Shown piece by piece: positions 30,861 through 43,022 of a DNA stretch of 64,000 nucleotides. Origin of the DNA: Wurfbainia villosa. Lineage: Eukaryota; Streptophyta; Magnoliopsida; Zingiberales; Zingiberaceae. How positions within the stretch are numbered: position 1 is the first letter of the stretch; every line of letters begins with the position of its first letter. The stretch is taken from assembly GCA_025175895.1 (NCBI GenBank), contig CM045990.1, forward strand, positions 45,814,658-45,878,657, given 5' to 3'. The notes under the pieces are model-generated. The model was given only the letters and a program-made list of their open reading frames with translations, was not told the DNA's origin and searched no databases. A program made the position numbers and the translations under genes.

Positions 30861-32033
30861 TGTTAGGGCAATCTCTTGCCGTGATATGGTTTTGATGGTG
30901 TGGCAAAGGGTTTAAGTTAGTTTGATATGTTGATGTGATATGTGCGTTGAAGTCGTGCAGGACTTAGTAATTCGCACATGGAGCCGTGGCAAGTTTCACA
31001 TCTCATGACTCGTGCCTTGAGTCGGTGAAGGATAGCTTTGCGGAAGCCGTGCGCTTGGAGCATCCGAGGGACCGCCGGACGAGAAGCTTGGAGTAAAGCC
31101 GGAGGAAGTAGACTTCTAGGCAAGAGACGCGAAGGAGCATTGCAGAGCCGTGCGCCTGATGCTGCCGAGGGACGTGGCCGAGAATGAAGAGAACTTCGAA
31201 GGCGAGGGACTCCGAGAAATGAGAGTGAGCGATTGTAACCCGGGGAAGGGTAGCTCTTAGGTGAAACTTGGCCATTTGGCCAAGTGTCGGATGGGTTTTC
31301 ACACGGTCAGCCATGTCATGGCGGTCGGCGCTAAGTCAGTGAGTTCGGTATATCGTGGCGGATTGTGGCGGCCGATCGCCATCGTGGGCGTCGCCAAGAC
31401 CATCGATCGACCACGAGCGGCGATCGGGATAGATAAGGGTTCGACCGACCGTTCGTAGCCCGGGCGTCGACTACGAGGCGACGATCGTGATGAGGTCCAT
31501 CGATCGCCAAGAGTTCCGTTGGACTACAGCGGTCGGGATCCGGCGTGTTCGGAGGCCGTTGTAGTGGCGATCGGCCAGGCGGCGATCGGTGATGGCGGCA
31601 AACGGGAAGAAGTTAGCCCTCTCTATAAAAAGAGAGGGTGTAAGCCTTTGAGAGGCTAATGCTTATACTCCAAACAATCTTCCTAGTGCCCCACAAGCTC
31701 TAAACTCTTCTTACTTGTCTTTACTTTAATCCTATTGTAAGAAGAGTGATCTTGGTTGTAAAGGTTACCTCCACCTAGCTTTGTGCAAAGGAGAGACCGA
31801 TAGTGATTGGTTTTGGCGGAGTGATTCACCGTGGACGAATCGGACCGTGGATTAGCGGCGTAGCCGTGAACCACGTTATATCTCGGTGTTTGTATTGCTT
31901 GTTTATATTTTGCTTGTCTTTACTTATAGTTGTATATTCCGCTTGCGCTAACGTTTTGTAGACGAGCAATTTACGACGTCCAACGTACGAGGGCTATTCA
32001 CCCCCCTCTAGCCGGCCATATCGATCCCTTACA
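30861..32033 (+). repeat. Element C 3' LTR
   Basis: 1173 bp. Nearly identical to 26508-27708 except in 31285-31620, where it differs by many small gaps. It has TATAAAAA at 31624-31631 inside a short hairpin CTCTCTATAAAAAGAGAG. Confidence 0.92.
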
Positions 32034-32038
32034 TATCT

Positions 32039-33155
32039 TCCTAATGGTTTTTCTAGGAAGAATAGGTCTAGAATTGGTCGATCTAGGTTTGTCCTTAGGT
32101 AGAATATTTTTAGAGACATTAGTCTCAAATTTCTCCTTATTCCTAAGGTTAACATTCTTAGCATCTAGACAATAAAATCTATTATTTCTAACATGCTTTT
32201 CATGAGTGATAGCAAGAGAATTAAAAGCATATTTTTTGACATTTAAATTAGAAGGTGCATTATTGAAATATACCTTAGGGTTAGCTTTTGAAGCTCCCCC
32301 TATATTGTTGACTCCTTCTTGGCCTTTTTTCTTCCCCCTAGGGCATTGACTCCTAAAATGCTCTTTTTGTTGACATTTGAAGCAAATGATGTGCTCCTTA
32401 TATTTAATTGTTGGGGGACCGACTTCCTTTGACTTTTCTTGACTTTTAGGTACCAGAGGAGCTTACTTGACTCGTTTAGGACACTTACTCTTGTAGTGCC
32501 CATACTCCCTACACTCAAAACACATTATATGAATTTTATTTTGAAATGATGTGCTTGAGTTACATAGGTCAATGATGGTGGTTTGGACTTCTTCTTCTTG
32601 ACCGGAGGTAGACGGTTCCTCTTGAGGTTGCCCCGATGTAGGAATTCTCTCCTCCCCCTCAATCCTTGAAGTGGAGGCTTCTTCCAATTCTTCTACCTCC
32701 TCTTCCACGGATCCGAAAGTTGATTCTCTATCAATTTCAGAATCCTCACTTGCTTGTGAGGAAGAACTTTCTTCTTCTTCGGGCTCCTCCTCTTCTTGAG
32801 CCGGTGATGGATCTTCATGGAGCTTAGCTACATTTTCCCATAGCTCCTTGGCATCTAGACATTCACCTAACCTAGACACAATATTATTAGGTAATGAATT
32901 TAATATCAATTGCATTACCTTATCATTTCTCTCGAAGGCTTGGACTTGCTCTTCGGTCCATCTCTTCTTCTTGAGGTATCCACCTTTTGGACCTCTTGGA
33001 AATTCAAAACCCCTCACTAGGATCATCCAATCTTCGAAGTCCATCATGAAGAAGTTCTCCATTCATGCCTTCCATTGCTCGAACCCTTCTTTTCCATAGA
33101 AGGCATATGGAATTGGGGTGTTGACATCTCATCCCACTTTTTCTTCGATTTTCAT
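32039..33155 (-). pseudogene. Element B gag, N-terminal part
   Basis: Minus strand from the ATG at 33153-33155 (MKIEEKVG, then stop at a Trp site). The frame continues to MENFFMMDFEDWMILVRG at 33062 after one more stop at an Arg site. It has a UBN2-like domain (CLDAKELWENVAKLHE), an acidic Ser/Glu tract and knuckle CFECREYGHYKSKC. A stop follows, then a second knuckle CFKCQQKEHFRSQC and, after a frameshift near 32310, the FNSLAITHEKHV region. It is interrupted by element C at the TATCT target; the rest is at 25966-26507. Confidence 0.82.
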
Positions 33156-33204
33156 CTTCCCTCTAGCTTGCTCCCTCGGATGTGAAGTCGGTGAAGAGTG
33201 ACCT

Positions 33205-33216
33205 GCTCTGATACCA
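33205..33216 (-). promoter_or_regulatory. Element B primer-binding site
   Basis: The minus strand reads TGGTATCAGAGC exactly, two bases from the 5' LTR. Confidence 0.92.
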
Positions 33217-33218
33217 AT

Positions 33219-34733
33219 TGTTAGGAACATTGCGCCTGCTAGAGGGGGGTGAATAGCATTGTCGTCACTCGATTGAAACTCGATCGCGTGCTTGCTACAA
33301 AACTTGTTATACACAGCGGAATATACAATAATAAAACAAATACAACAAGAACACAAGCACAACACCAAATATAACGTTGTTCGGAACTGAATGGTTCCTA
33401 CTCCATGGATCGAGCTCAAACGAGCTCTAGCAATGCGACCACACACTACTAATCCAATAAACTCCTTCTCAGAATAATTCGGAGGTGGAGAAACCTTGTA
33501 CAAATAGTCTTACAACAGTAAGAAACAAATACAAGCAATTACAATAATGAAATGCACAACAAGTAAAGGAAAAACACTTTACAATTGCTCTTTTGATTGC
33601 TTGATATTTGGTTGCTTTAAATGCACTTGGAGACCCTGATTTGCAGTAGCAAATCGCCCCAAAGACGTCCAAGAACCGGTGCCAAATCCCTCCTCCACGA
33701 GCTCCATTTAAAGCTTCTCCTTGGGCTGGATTCCGCCTAGTTGTCGACTGATCGGGACCATCAATCGACTACCCTTGTATCCGTTGTCTCACAACGGCAT
33801 GAACCACGTCAGATAAGTCCAACAGATACACCATCAGTCGACTGATCATACACATCAGTCGACTGATGGTTCAACCAGTCGACTAATGGTTCAATCAGTC
33901 GAGTGCTCGGGCCGACCACTCGACTGGAGAACCTTCTGTGCCCGAGATCCCGAGCATCAGTTGACTAATCACTAGATCGATCAATCGCTCGGCGCGATCA
34001 TTGCCCACCTCAGTCATCGCGGGCACATCCCACGGTCGAAACCCTAGTTGACTCACACGGCCCGACCCATGGTCCCGGCGATACACCTCAAACATGAGGT
34101 TTTAACCCAAGTATGGTGCCCCCATACTTACTAGACCACCCTTAGCCTAGACCTAAGCCTTCTAGCCACCTCCATCAGCCTCGCGCCTATCGGATCCCTC
34201 CAAGTCATCCATGACTTGTTCATCCATACGCTAGCCTTCAGGTGTTTCCATCGACTATTGTCATGCTAACGATGTCTACACCGCCAAGGCACATTGGACT
34301 TACGCTGCCAAGACTCCGCTTGGACTTTACGCCGCCAACCATTGGACTTATGCTGCCAAGACTTAACCCTTGGACTTTACGCCGCCAATATTCCCCTTGG
34401 ACTTTCTAAATACCAAGACTCAAGCTTGGACTTTCCCTTGCCAACCCATGCTTGGACTTTCCTTTTCCAACACATGTTGGACTTTCCCTTGCCAAGACCC
34501 ATGCTTGGACTTTACATGTCAAGTACTCGAGACTTGGACTTTTCCCATGACAATGGTCAAACCATCGTCAAACATCAAATACTAACCTGGGTCGATTGCA
34601 TTAGCAATCTCCCCAATACATGTCAGACATCAATGTCAGACATCAATGATAGACATCCATGTCAAACATCAAAACACTTACTCGAGTCAAACTCGAGTTC
34701 GGTCAATCGTGATCTGGGTCGATTGCACCAACA
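33219..34733 (-). repeat. Element B 5' LTR
   Basis: 1515 bp, TGTTAGGAACAT to GCACCAACA on the plus strand. It has the family blocks in reverse order: CTAGAGGGGGGTG, palindromes (33735-33930), a GATC-word patch (33955-34085), the 'CCAAG...CTTGG' array (34290-34560) and a tip with paired ACTCGAG. Confidence 0.88.
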
Positions 34734-34738
34734 CGCCA

Positions 34739-35154
34739 TAGTAGAGTCAACATGTTATTCAAATTAAATCACTAACGTGTAATATACATACAAAACTAAT
34801 GTTTTATTTTTCATAGTTTTGTCGTACTTCATCCTTCAGATGATCCATGTGTTCGTGAAGTCTTCAGCTATGAGCTCATTCGTTGCTTCCACCAGGGAAA
34901 GTATATTGTATATACAAAAATTTATAGCATTATCATTTTATAATATATATAATTAATGTTTAATTTTAAGTAATTTTTTTACTGTAAATATATAATATTT
35001 GTTCGATATGTTATAGTTTGCAATTCAATATCATACAAAAGCATAGTAAGCACTAGAAGAATTTATTTTGAGTATAAATTTATTGTTAGATTAATATGGA
35101 TGGAATATGGAAAAAATAGAATTAATCCTTGATATAAATTTGGAAACAGGACAA
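34739..35154 (+). other. CACTA interior upstream of the transposase
   Basis: AT-rich. It contains a possible short exon (34817-34905, after a TTTTTCATAG acceptor) of unknown identity. It resumes the CACTA element after B's target duplication. Confidence 0.4.
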
Positions 35155-38100
35155 ATGAAGAGAGAAAGAAGTTGGATGTATAAAAAAAAAATACCAGAAC
35201 GTCGTGGTTTAACCGATGAATTTATTATTGGGCTGGAATAATTTTTGAATTTTGCTAATAGCAATATTGAGTTTATAGATGGGAATAAATTAAGGTGTCC
35301 GTGCAAAAAATGTCATAATGGTAAATTTTTCCAGTGTGATAAAGTTCGAGAACATCTTTGTAGATTTGGTTTTACTCCAAATTATTATAATTCGACATGT
35401 TATGGTGAACCGTTCATATCCGATGAAGAGGTTGGACGAAACATACAAAGGACAGTTAGTGGAGATCAAAGATATTATGATTAATTCAATCCATATCAGA
35501 GGATGATAGTCGATGCAGTTAGTCATAATTTGAATACCGAATCAAACGTTGTAAGTTCTAGTTATCCTCAAACATTTGAACACATGTATACTAGTTATTC
35601 ATCACCGTTGGAGGAGGTAGAAGTAACTGGTGTTCATGAAAATGTATAAAATTAACCATATCTCAAATTTCAAGAAGTGTTAAGAGCTGCAGATGAACCC
35701 GTATGGTCTGATTGTGATAGTCACACTAAATTATCTCTCACCGTAAGATTGTTGAATGTTAAAGCTGAGCATAATGTGTCTGAAGATTATTTTAATGATT
35801 TTGTTCAAGTTATTAGAGAAGTATTGTCGCGTGATCACATAATGTCGAATGATTAATACAGTATGAAAAAACTTGTGAAAGATTTAGGTCTTCCAGTGCA
35901 AAGAATTGATGTTTGCAGAGATAGTTGTATGTTATATTGGAGAGATGATGCAGATTTAGAGATTTGTAAATTCTGTAATCAATGTAGGTACAAGAGTACC
36001 ACAAGATTGAATCATAATAAGCGATGTAAATCATTCAGACAAATGTTCTATTTTCCTTTAACTCCTAGATTGCAAAGGCTTTATGCATCAAAGGCCACTG
36101 CTGAACACATGACTTGGCATGCAAATCATGAAACAAAGAGGGGCTAATGTGTTATCCATCAGATGCAGAGGCATGGAAAAATTTTGATAGAACATATCCT
36201 GAGTTTGCAAATGAGACTCGAAACATTAGGTTGGGTCTATGTGTTGATGGATTTGCTCCATTTGGCAAATCAGGAAGAACTTATTCTTACTGGCCAATTA
36301 TCATAACTCCGTATAATCTTTCACCCGGTGTGTGTATGAAAACACCGTATATGTTTTTAACATTGATTGTGACTAGCTCTCATAATCCCAAGAAGTTAAT
36401 AGATGTTTACATATAACCACTGATTGTCGAGCTGAAACAACTATGGGATGAGGGTGTTTCTACATATGATGTCCATACTAATCAGATGTTCACAATGAGA
36501 GTTGCGCTTCTTTGGTCCGTAAATGATTTTCCTTCTTATGGTATATTATCGGGATGAACCGTGGGGATTTTAGGATGTCCAATATGTATGGAGAGATCAA
36601 AGTGATTCAGATTGAAACATGAAAAGAAATTGAGTTATTTTGATTATCATAGACAATTTTTATCGCCAAATCATAAATTCAGAAGAAATAAAGAAGAATT
36701 CACTAAGAATAGAATTGAAGAACACCTCCACCACTGAGATTCACCGGTCAATTCTTATGGCATAGAGTGCTTAACTTTCCATCTGTTATTGAAGAACCAA
36801 ATGTTACAACATATGACTATGGAATTACGCATAAATGGACTAAATGGAGTATATTTTGGGATTTACTATATTGGTAGAGTAATTTGATTCATCACAATCT
36901 TGATGTAATGCATATTGAGAAGAATGTTTTTGATAATCTGATAAATACAGTGATGGATATTACTAGAAAAATAAAAGACAATTTGAATTTAAGAAAATAT
37001 ATGTGTCTAATCTGTAAATGACCCACCCTTGATGTTGACGAAAATAGTAGGGAACCAAAACCAAAAGCAATTTATACATTGAATAAGGATCAGAGACGGA
37101 TTGTTTGTGAATGGTTAAAATCATTAAGATTTTCATATGGTTATGTCTCTAATCTTGGCAAATGCGTCGATTTGAAGGAATGCAAATTGATTGGTTTGAA
37201 AAGTCATGACTGTCATATATTCATGGAAAGACTAATTCCTATTGCTTTTAAGGAATTGTTATCGAATTTTGTATAGGGTGCAATTACGGAATTAAGCATT
37301 TTCCTTCATGATATTTGTTCGACAGTACTGAGTCATTCACACATAGAGACATTAGAGAGAGACATTCCAATCATTTTGTTAACTTAGAAAGAATATTTCC
37401 ACCAATATTTTTTTATTCCATGGAACATCTTTTGGTTCACTTGCCATATGAGGCTAAAATTGGAGGTCCTGTTCAATTTCAATGAATGTATCCATTTAAA
37501 AGGTGAATTGTTTCTTTTTTTTATCATTGTTAGTGCATTTGATCAATTTTAGTATAAATTAATTTCTAATACATTTTGTTTTATTACTATTAGATTCCTG
37601 TATCACTTGAAAAAAAAAGTGAAAAATAAGACACATGTTGAGACTTCTATTGTTAATGCATATATTGTAGAAGAAATAACAACTTTTGTATCATATTATT
37701 TTGAACCTCACGTTCAATGCAAAAGTCGAAGAGCAGGAAGAAATGATGAGGGTCATGTTGATTCCAATTTGAAGTCATTCTCAATTTTTAACTACCTTGG
37801 TCGACCGAGTGGATATTGTACAAGTAGATACTTAACTGGTCAAGAGTGGCAAACAACCCACACATATATTTTACTGAACTATCTAGAAGTAATGTTGTGT
37901 TTCGAGTGAGTATATAAATGTTATATTATATATTTCATATATCGTAAATTATTGTTCGTGTTATATTTAATTTTATGGTAGGATTTTCCAAACCCTATAT
38001 TCTGAGCTTCCGGAGCATGAGTTTGATCGTTTCTGCGATGAAGAATTTGCACCATGGTTCAAAAAATATGTAAGTAGTCTATGATAATAAATTTGATAAA

Positions 38101-38842
38101 TCTTGACTTTAACACATACTTATTTGACTTTAGGTTCTTAATAATCACGCTCACATTGGGCAAGGACTAGTAAAGCATCTATCATGGGGTCTAAACTCAG
38201 TGGTAAAAACGTGGCCGGCATATTTCATAAACGGATATAATTTTCATACTCAAGAATATGGAACTAGAAAAGCTACAATGAATAGTGGAGTTTGTGTATA
38301 ATCATCTAATGACAGAGGTGCAAGGAATGATTTTTATGGTTTGCTAGATGAAATTTTAGAGGTAGCGTACCCAAGATCAGATTTGCGAATTATTTTATTT
38401 ATGTGTCGTTGGTTTGACCCTATCAAAGGCATGAGGGTGCATCCATAGTTTAATTTGATTGAAATAAATTATAAAAAAAATATACAAGAGGTATGAACCA
38501 TTTGTGTTAGCACAACAAGCGATTCAAGTATTTTATGTTTTATATCCTAGTCTGAGATGAGACAAAAGTGATTGGTGGGTTGTTTGTAAAACAAAAGCAC
38601 GTAACAAAATTGAGGAACATTGGGAAGATATAGCATATCAACAAGATAAAGTTATCAATACATTTCATATCAAAGAATATAATATTTCAATGTTACAAGA
38701 TCCCAACGGCGTAGTAATAGCCATTGATGCAAGTGAAATGAATGAGGATGAAGATGAGGAATTTAATTTAGAGGATGACGATGATGATATCAAATAGACG
38801 TATGACCGGGATGAAAATCATAATGCAGACTTTGATTTATAA
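35155..38842 (+). pseudogene. CACTA tnp2-type transposase (TnpD-like)
   Basis: The ATG at 35155 reads MKRERSWMY, then a transposase-associated domain with CPCKKCHNGKFF and VREHLCRFGF. The tnp2 region follows: LVKDLGLPVQRID, MLYWRDDADLEICKFC and, after a frameshift near 36147, AWKNFDRTYPEFA, LGLCVDGFAPFGKSG and LILPYN-like PIIITPYNLSPGVCMK, to about 36720. A DUF4218-like part (about 37079-37480: LIPIAFKELLSN) and a DUF4216-like part (37640-38460: YGLLDEILEVAYPRSD) follow, with introns near 37510-37590, 37910-37980 and 38070-38130. The acidic tail ends near 38842. Many stops; this enzyme would have cut the CACTA ends. Confidence 0.85.
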
Positions 38843-39058
38843 TTATGGGTACATTTTATTCAGTACTAATTATGTTTTAATTTATTGTCTAATTCTAAAT
38901 TTCATATATTTGATATATTAATGAACTGTCTTTTTTTTTGTAGGTTATCCAGTTGCTATGAATATGATAATTTTTTCATATTGTTCATATTATAAATTTG
39001 ATATGAAAATATAATTCTTTTTTTACTTTTATATTCTTCTAATAATTATGATTTTTAG

Positions 39059-40566
39059 TTTCGACGTGGCGGTCATAGACGGAGTAGCGATGGAAGATCA
39101 CAATCTTCCTCTGCTTCAGCCCATGTACAGTCTGATGTTCTTGCAAGAAATGTGACATCCACCTCTTCTCCAGTTCTAGGATCTTCTGGTTCTCAACAGA
39201 TACCTGCTAATGTATCTTTCCCAGTATAATAATCACTCGTTGAGAAGGAAGATACGTGAGAGTTCATATCTCCACGCGGAGATTCGTAAGTATTCAAGTT
39301 TTAAATTATCTATGTTTTTAATACGATATGTATTTTTATAAGTATCTAACATCGTTTGTTTTTATTTTATATTAGATTTACAAATTTTGTACATGTTATT
39401 CATGAGGTGAATAACATAGTGAATAACCATTGGAACGAAGCTTCTATGAGTTATACGAGCACGCCAAAAGAAATAAAAAGTTTGTGGTGGAATGAGTTCA
39501 AGGTAAGTTATTTAAATTATTTTGTATATAAAATTGAAGTTAATATAATCAATTCAATTTTTTTCTACTGTAGTGGTTATTTACTTAGGAGGAGAGTGAA
39601 ACACTAGAGATTAGGAGGATTTATAAGAAAAAGTGTGGCGACTATATCAGAAATATACTCAGTCATGTGAAAATCAGAAATAAAAAGTCACACTGTATAA
39701 CCAAGAAGAATTAGAATAAAATTATTGCATATTGGGGATCTGAGGATAGCAAATGGAGGAGTGAGCAGAATAAGAAAAATCAACATTGTAATTCTGGCGC
39801 TGTGTCTGCCACATATGCAGGAGGCTCAATTAATATCGATGAGCATAGCCATTGATTGGTGAGTTTTTTCAAATCATAATTTTGTAATCTAATACTCACT
39901 AATTTATAAATTATAACGATGTTTATTTAGGCCCAGGAGATGGGGACTGAGCCACTATTCATAGACACTTTCACCCGTACATTCCAAAAGAAAGATAAAA
40001 CATGGAGTGGGGAGAGAGCTAGAACAATGAAGGTTTGTAATTTAAAAAATTTAAATTCTTATATTAGTATTTAACTTTTTTTCTTTCAAAATAGGAGAAA
40101 TATGATAAACTTGCACAGAGAAATTCAAGTGCAAGTGATGATACAGTCGAATCTGAGTATTCTGTTAGCAATATCAATTTATGGCTCGAAGCAACTAGAG
40201 GGGTGAAAAGTGGAAGAATAATTGGACTCGGTTCTTTAAGCTGAACCTATAAAGCCCCTGATGCTCCTTCTTCATCCTCCCTGACAGTAAGAGCATAAAT
40301 AAATCAATTGACCGAAGAGGTTACTCATTTGAGGGAGTTACTAGCACAAAAGTAAAATAAATCGAGACAGAGAGAGCAGGAAATAAATGAACAGATGAAC
40401 GAATTTCGGAGACAACAGATGTTAATTATGTAGCATCTTCAATTAACATCTAGTTCAAGTAAACTTCCTCCTTCTCGATCTGGTCCTCCTCCTGATCCCT
40501 GTAATAATGATAATGATGATGTAATTTTCGATGATGATCGTGGTGACAATGGTGGTTACGTTTGAA
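39059..40566 (+). pseudogene. CACTA second gene, PF03004-type (TnpA-like)
   Basis: Exons: 39059-39285 (RRGGHRRSSDGRS, Ser-rich), about 39375-39502 (FVHVIHEVNNIV, KSLWWNEFK), 39574-about 39859 (LEIRRIYKKKCGDYIRN, YAGGSINIDEH), about 39931-40031 (AQEMGTEPLFIDTFTRTFQKK region) and 40095-40566 (KYDKLAQRNS, then a coiled-coil-like tail and an Asp-rich end). Introns have GT...AG borders. It is a relative of the split gene at 16121-58684 but more divergent. In CACTA elements this gene's product usually binds the subterminal repeats. It contains stops and is dead. Confidence 0.78.
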
Positions 40567-40739
40567 TTTATTTGTTGTATTTACATGTTACTTGACATAT
40601 CACATATGATATTTATGTATTGTATGTTATGTTTATGTTTGTTATGTATATATTGATTTGGTATTGAAGTTTGATATGTGAATTAGTTTATATTGTTATG
40701 TGTGTTTGTTGTAAAACAGGAAAAATAGTATAATCTATC

Positions 40740-41649
40740 ATGATTTTTTTTTCCAGATTAGTAAAGAAAATAAATTTCGTCGTAGATTTGGGTCGAAAAA
40801 TCATTTTTTGTTGCAGAATTGACAACGAAAAATCAATTTCATTGCAAAAAATGAAGCAACAGTCAACTGGTATACTATCAGTCGAGTGGGAAGTTGGCTA
40901 AAAAATATTCTCTGACCAGCTTTTCCACCACCAGTCGACTGATGCCCACCATCAGTCAACTGATACATGTGAATTTGCGATGAAAAATTTTTTCCATCGC
41001 AGAAATTGCGTCGAAAAAAATTTCCGTCGCAGATTATCCATTATCAGTCAACTGATCAACAAGATCAGTCGACTGCTAATACTGTAGCATCTTAAAAAAC
41101 CTTTTGTAGCCAACTATCCAATCGAACTGGTCAGACATCAGTCGACTAATGGTATTATTCAGTCAATTGACTTTGAATATTTTGCAACGGAATTTTTTAT
41201 TCGTCGCAGATTTGGTGACGAAAAAATATTAGTCACCAAATTTATTTTTATTTATGAAAATATATTTATTAGACTTTTATGATGAATAATTATTTTCGCC
41301 GCCAAATTGGCGACGAATAAGTATTTTCGCCGCAAACATTTAGCAAAGAACTATTTTCTTATCATAGATTTGGCGACGGACTATTTTTTGTCGCAGATTT
41401 GGCGATGAATAATTATTTTCGTCGCCAAATTTGACGAAAAATAATTATTTTCGCCGCCAAATTTGGCGACGAATTTTTCAATGAAAATTTTATTCATTGC
41501 AATTTTTGCGATGATTTTTTTTTTCATTGCATAATTTAGCGACGAATTATTTACAACGAAAAAAAATTCGTTGCAAAAAAAATTTGCAACGAATTTTTAT
41601 TCAAAATTCGTTCCAAAATTCGTCGCCAAATGGGCCATATTTTATAGTG
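40740..41649 (+). repeat. CACTA right subterminal repeat zone with palindromes
   Basis: GCGACGAA/TTCGTCGC words in both orientations, about twice as long as the left zone. Embedded at 40854-41175 are at least eight CAGTCGACTG-type decamers (some as CAGTCAACTG or CAGTCGAGTG). The end reads ATTTTATAGTG. Confidence 0.8.
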
Positions 41650-41682
41650 ATATGAATATGTTTCAATTATTTTTATCCTCAG

Positions 41683-41779
41683 GAAAAGAGTGTAAAATTT
41701 AGAACAATGAGAGAAAATCAAGACCACATTCACACGATGAGCCGGAGAGGTTATGCACAATTGACTAGCATGATGTTAA
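41683..41779 (+). pseudogene. Split transposase-like gene, third exon
   Basis: Preceded by a pyrimidine-rich TATCCTCAG acceptor and reading EKSVKF, then HTMSRRGYAQL. The donor GTA at 41780-41782 overlaps the AAGTA target duplication of element D, so D sits two to three bases inside the intron. Joining to the next exon (47387) keeps the reading frame with one base before and two after the junction. Confidence 0.75.
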
Positions 41780-41782
41780 GTA

Positions 41783-43008
41783 TGTTGGGGATCGAAACGG
41801 CCAGCTAGAGGGGGGTGAATAGCCCTCAATCGATGGATATTGTAATTTACTCGTCTACAAAAGGTTAGCGCAAGCGGAATATAATAAGACAAGACAAGTA
41901 AATATACAAGACAAGAATCAAAACGCTAACGCAAGATGTAACGTGGTTCACGGCTATGCCGCTAATCCACGATCCCGATTCGTCCGAGGTGAATCACTCC
42001 TTCAAAGCCAATCACTATTGGTCTCTCCTTTGCACCAAGCTAGGTGGAGGTAACCTTTACAATCAAGATCACTCTTCTTACAATAAGAATGAAGTAAAAA
42101 CAAGTAAGAAGAGTTTAAAGCTTGTGGGGCACTTGGATGGTCGTTTGGAGTAAGAGCATTAGCCATCCAAAAGCCCACACCCTCTCTTTTTATAGAGAGG
42201 AAGCTTTTCTTCCGTGCCGCCACCGGTTGATCACGCCTCTTAGCGATCCGATCGCCACACTCCAACGGCCTCCGAACACGTCGGATCCCGACCGTTGTAG
42301 TCTAACGGAACACTTGGCAGTCGACTGATGGACCTCATCAGTCGACTGCTGCCTCCATAGTCGACTGCTCAGTCGGCTACGAGCGGTTCTGTGGTCAAAC
42401 TCTTTCGACCGATCAATGATCGCCGCTTCAGCGATTGATTGATGAGTCTTAGCGATCGCGCCTCATACGGTATCGACTCATCGGCCTCAAAATAGCGATC
42501 GAATACCCGGTCGAACCACGCTCGACTGAGCGATCGCCATTCCATGGCAGTCGACTGGTGTCGAAAAATCCCATCCGACACTTAGCCAAATGGCCAAGTT
42601 TCACCTTAGAGCTACTACCCCTTCCCGAGTTACATTCGCTCACTCTCATCTCTCGGAGTCCCTCGCCTTCGAAGTTATCTTCGTCCTCGGCCATGTCCCT
42701 CGGCAGCATCAGGCGCATGGCTCTGCAATGCTCCTTCGCGTCTCTTGCCTTGAAGTCTACTTCCTCCGGCTTCACTCCAAGCTCCTCGTCCGGCGGTCCC
42801 TCGGATGCTCCAAGCGCACGGCTTCCGCAAAGCCATCCTTCACCAACTCAAGGACCGAGTCATGAGTTGTGAAACTCGCCACGGCTCTTTGTGCGAATTA
42901 CTAAGTCCTGTACGACTTCAACGCACATATCAAATCAACATAACAAACTAACTTAAACCCTTTGCCACACACATCAAAACCTTATCATGGAAAGAGATTG
43001 CCCTAACA
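41783..43008 (-). repeat. Element D 3' LTR
   Basis: 1226 bp. Palindromes are intact at 42315-42355 and 42545-42556. Between them (42375-42540) GATCG words replace several that are intact in the other LTR. TATAAAAA (minus) lies at 42187-42194. Confidence 0.9.
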
Positions 43009-43010
43009 AT

Positions 43011-43022
43011 CTCCCCCTTTTT
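43011..43022 (-). promoter_or_regulatory. Element D polypurine tract
   Basis: The minus strand reads AAAAAGGGGGAG, two bases from the 3' LTR. Confidence 0.9.

Larger units (their letters stand above)
26508..32033 (+). mobile_element. Element C: complete gag-only LTR retroelement
   Basis: 5526 bp with perfect target duplication TATCT (26503-26507 and 32034-32038). LTRs are 26508-27708 and 30861-32033. The interior has a canonical primer site, one long gag-like gene and a 3' part with a purine-tract array; no enzyme domains. It is inserted in the gag of element B. It is the same family as D (41783-47284). Outside one patch the two LTRs are nearly identical and gag has a single frameshift, so this looks like the youngest insertion in the window. 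Confidence 0.93.
17699..34733 (-). mobile_element. Element B: gag-only LTR retroelement, heavily interrupted
   Basis: Minus orientation. The 5' LTR (33219-34733), primer site and gag N-terminus are on the right; the gag C-terminus (25966-26507) and a 3' LTR remnant (17699-about 18288) are to the left. Element C is inserted in gag, and element A occupies the place of B's missing 3' interior. The flanks GGCCA (17694-17698) and CGCCA (34734-34738) agree at four of five bases, supporting one insertion into the CACTA element. LTR and gag resemble A and E. Confidence 0.8.
16847..41649 (+). mobile_element. CACTA (En/Spm) DNA transposon, 24.8 kb with nested retroelements
   Basis: The left end reads CACTACAAAAATAT and the right end, reversed, CACTATAAAATATG. 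Both ends carry subterminal arrays built on GCGACGAA-type words (16860-17275 and 40740-41640), as in CACTA elements. Inside are a decayed tnp2-type transposase (35155-38842) and a PF03004-type second gene (39059-40566). About 17 kb of the length (17699-34733) is inserted retroelement DNA, so the original was about 7.8 kb. It sits in an intron of the split gene. The flanking triplets CAT and ATA do not match, so its duplication has decayed or an end is shifted by a base. Confidence 0.85.

Noticed and set aside
40854..41175. Regularly spaced palindromes suggesting a CRISPR array
   Set aside because: Repeats are only 10-16 bp, spacing is irregular, no cas genes exist and the genome is a plant's.
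16844..41652. 3-bp duplication of the CACTA element
   Set aside because: The flanking triplets are CAT and ATA; not called as a duplication.
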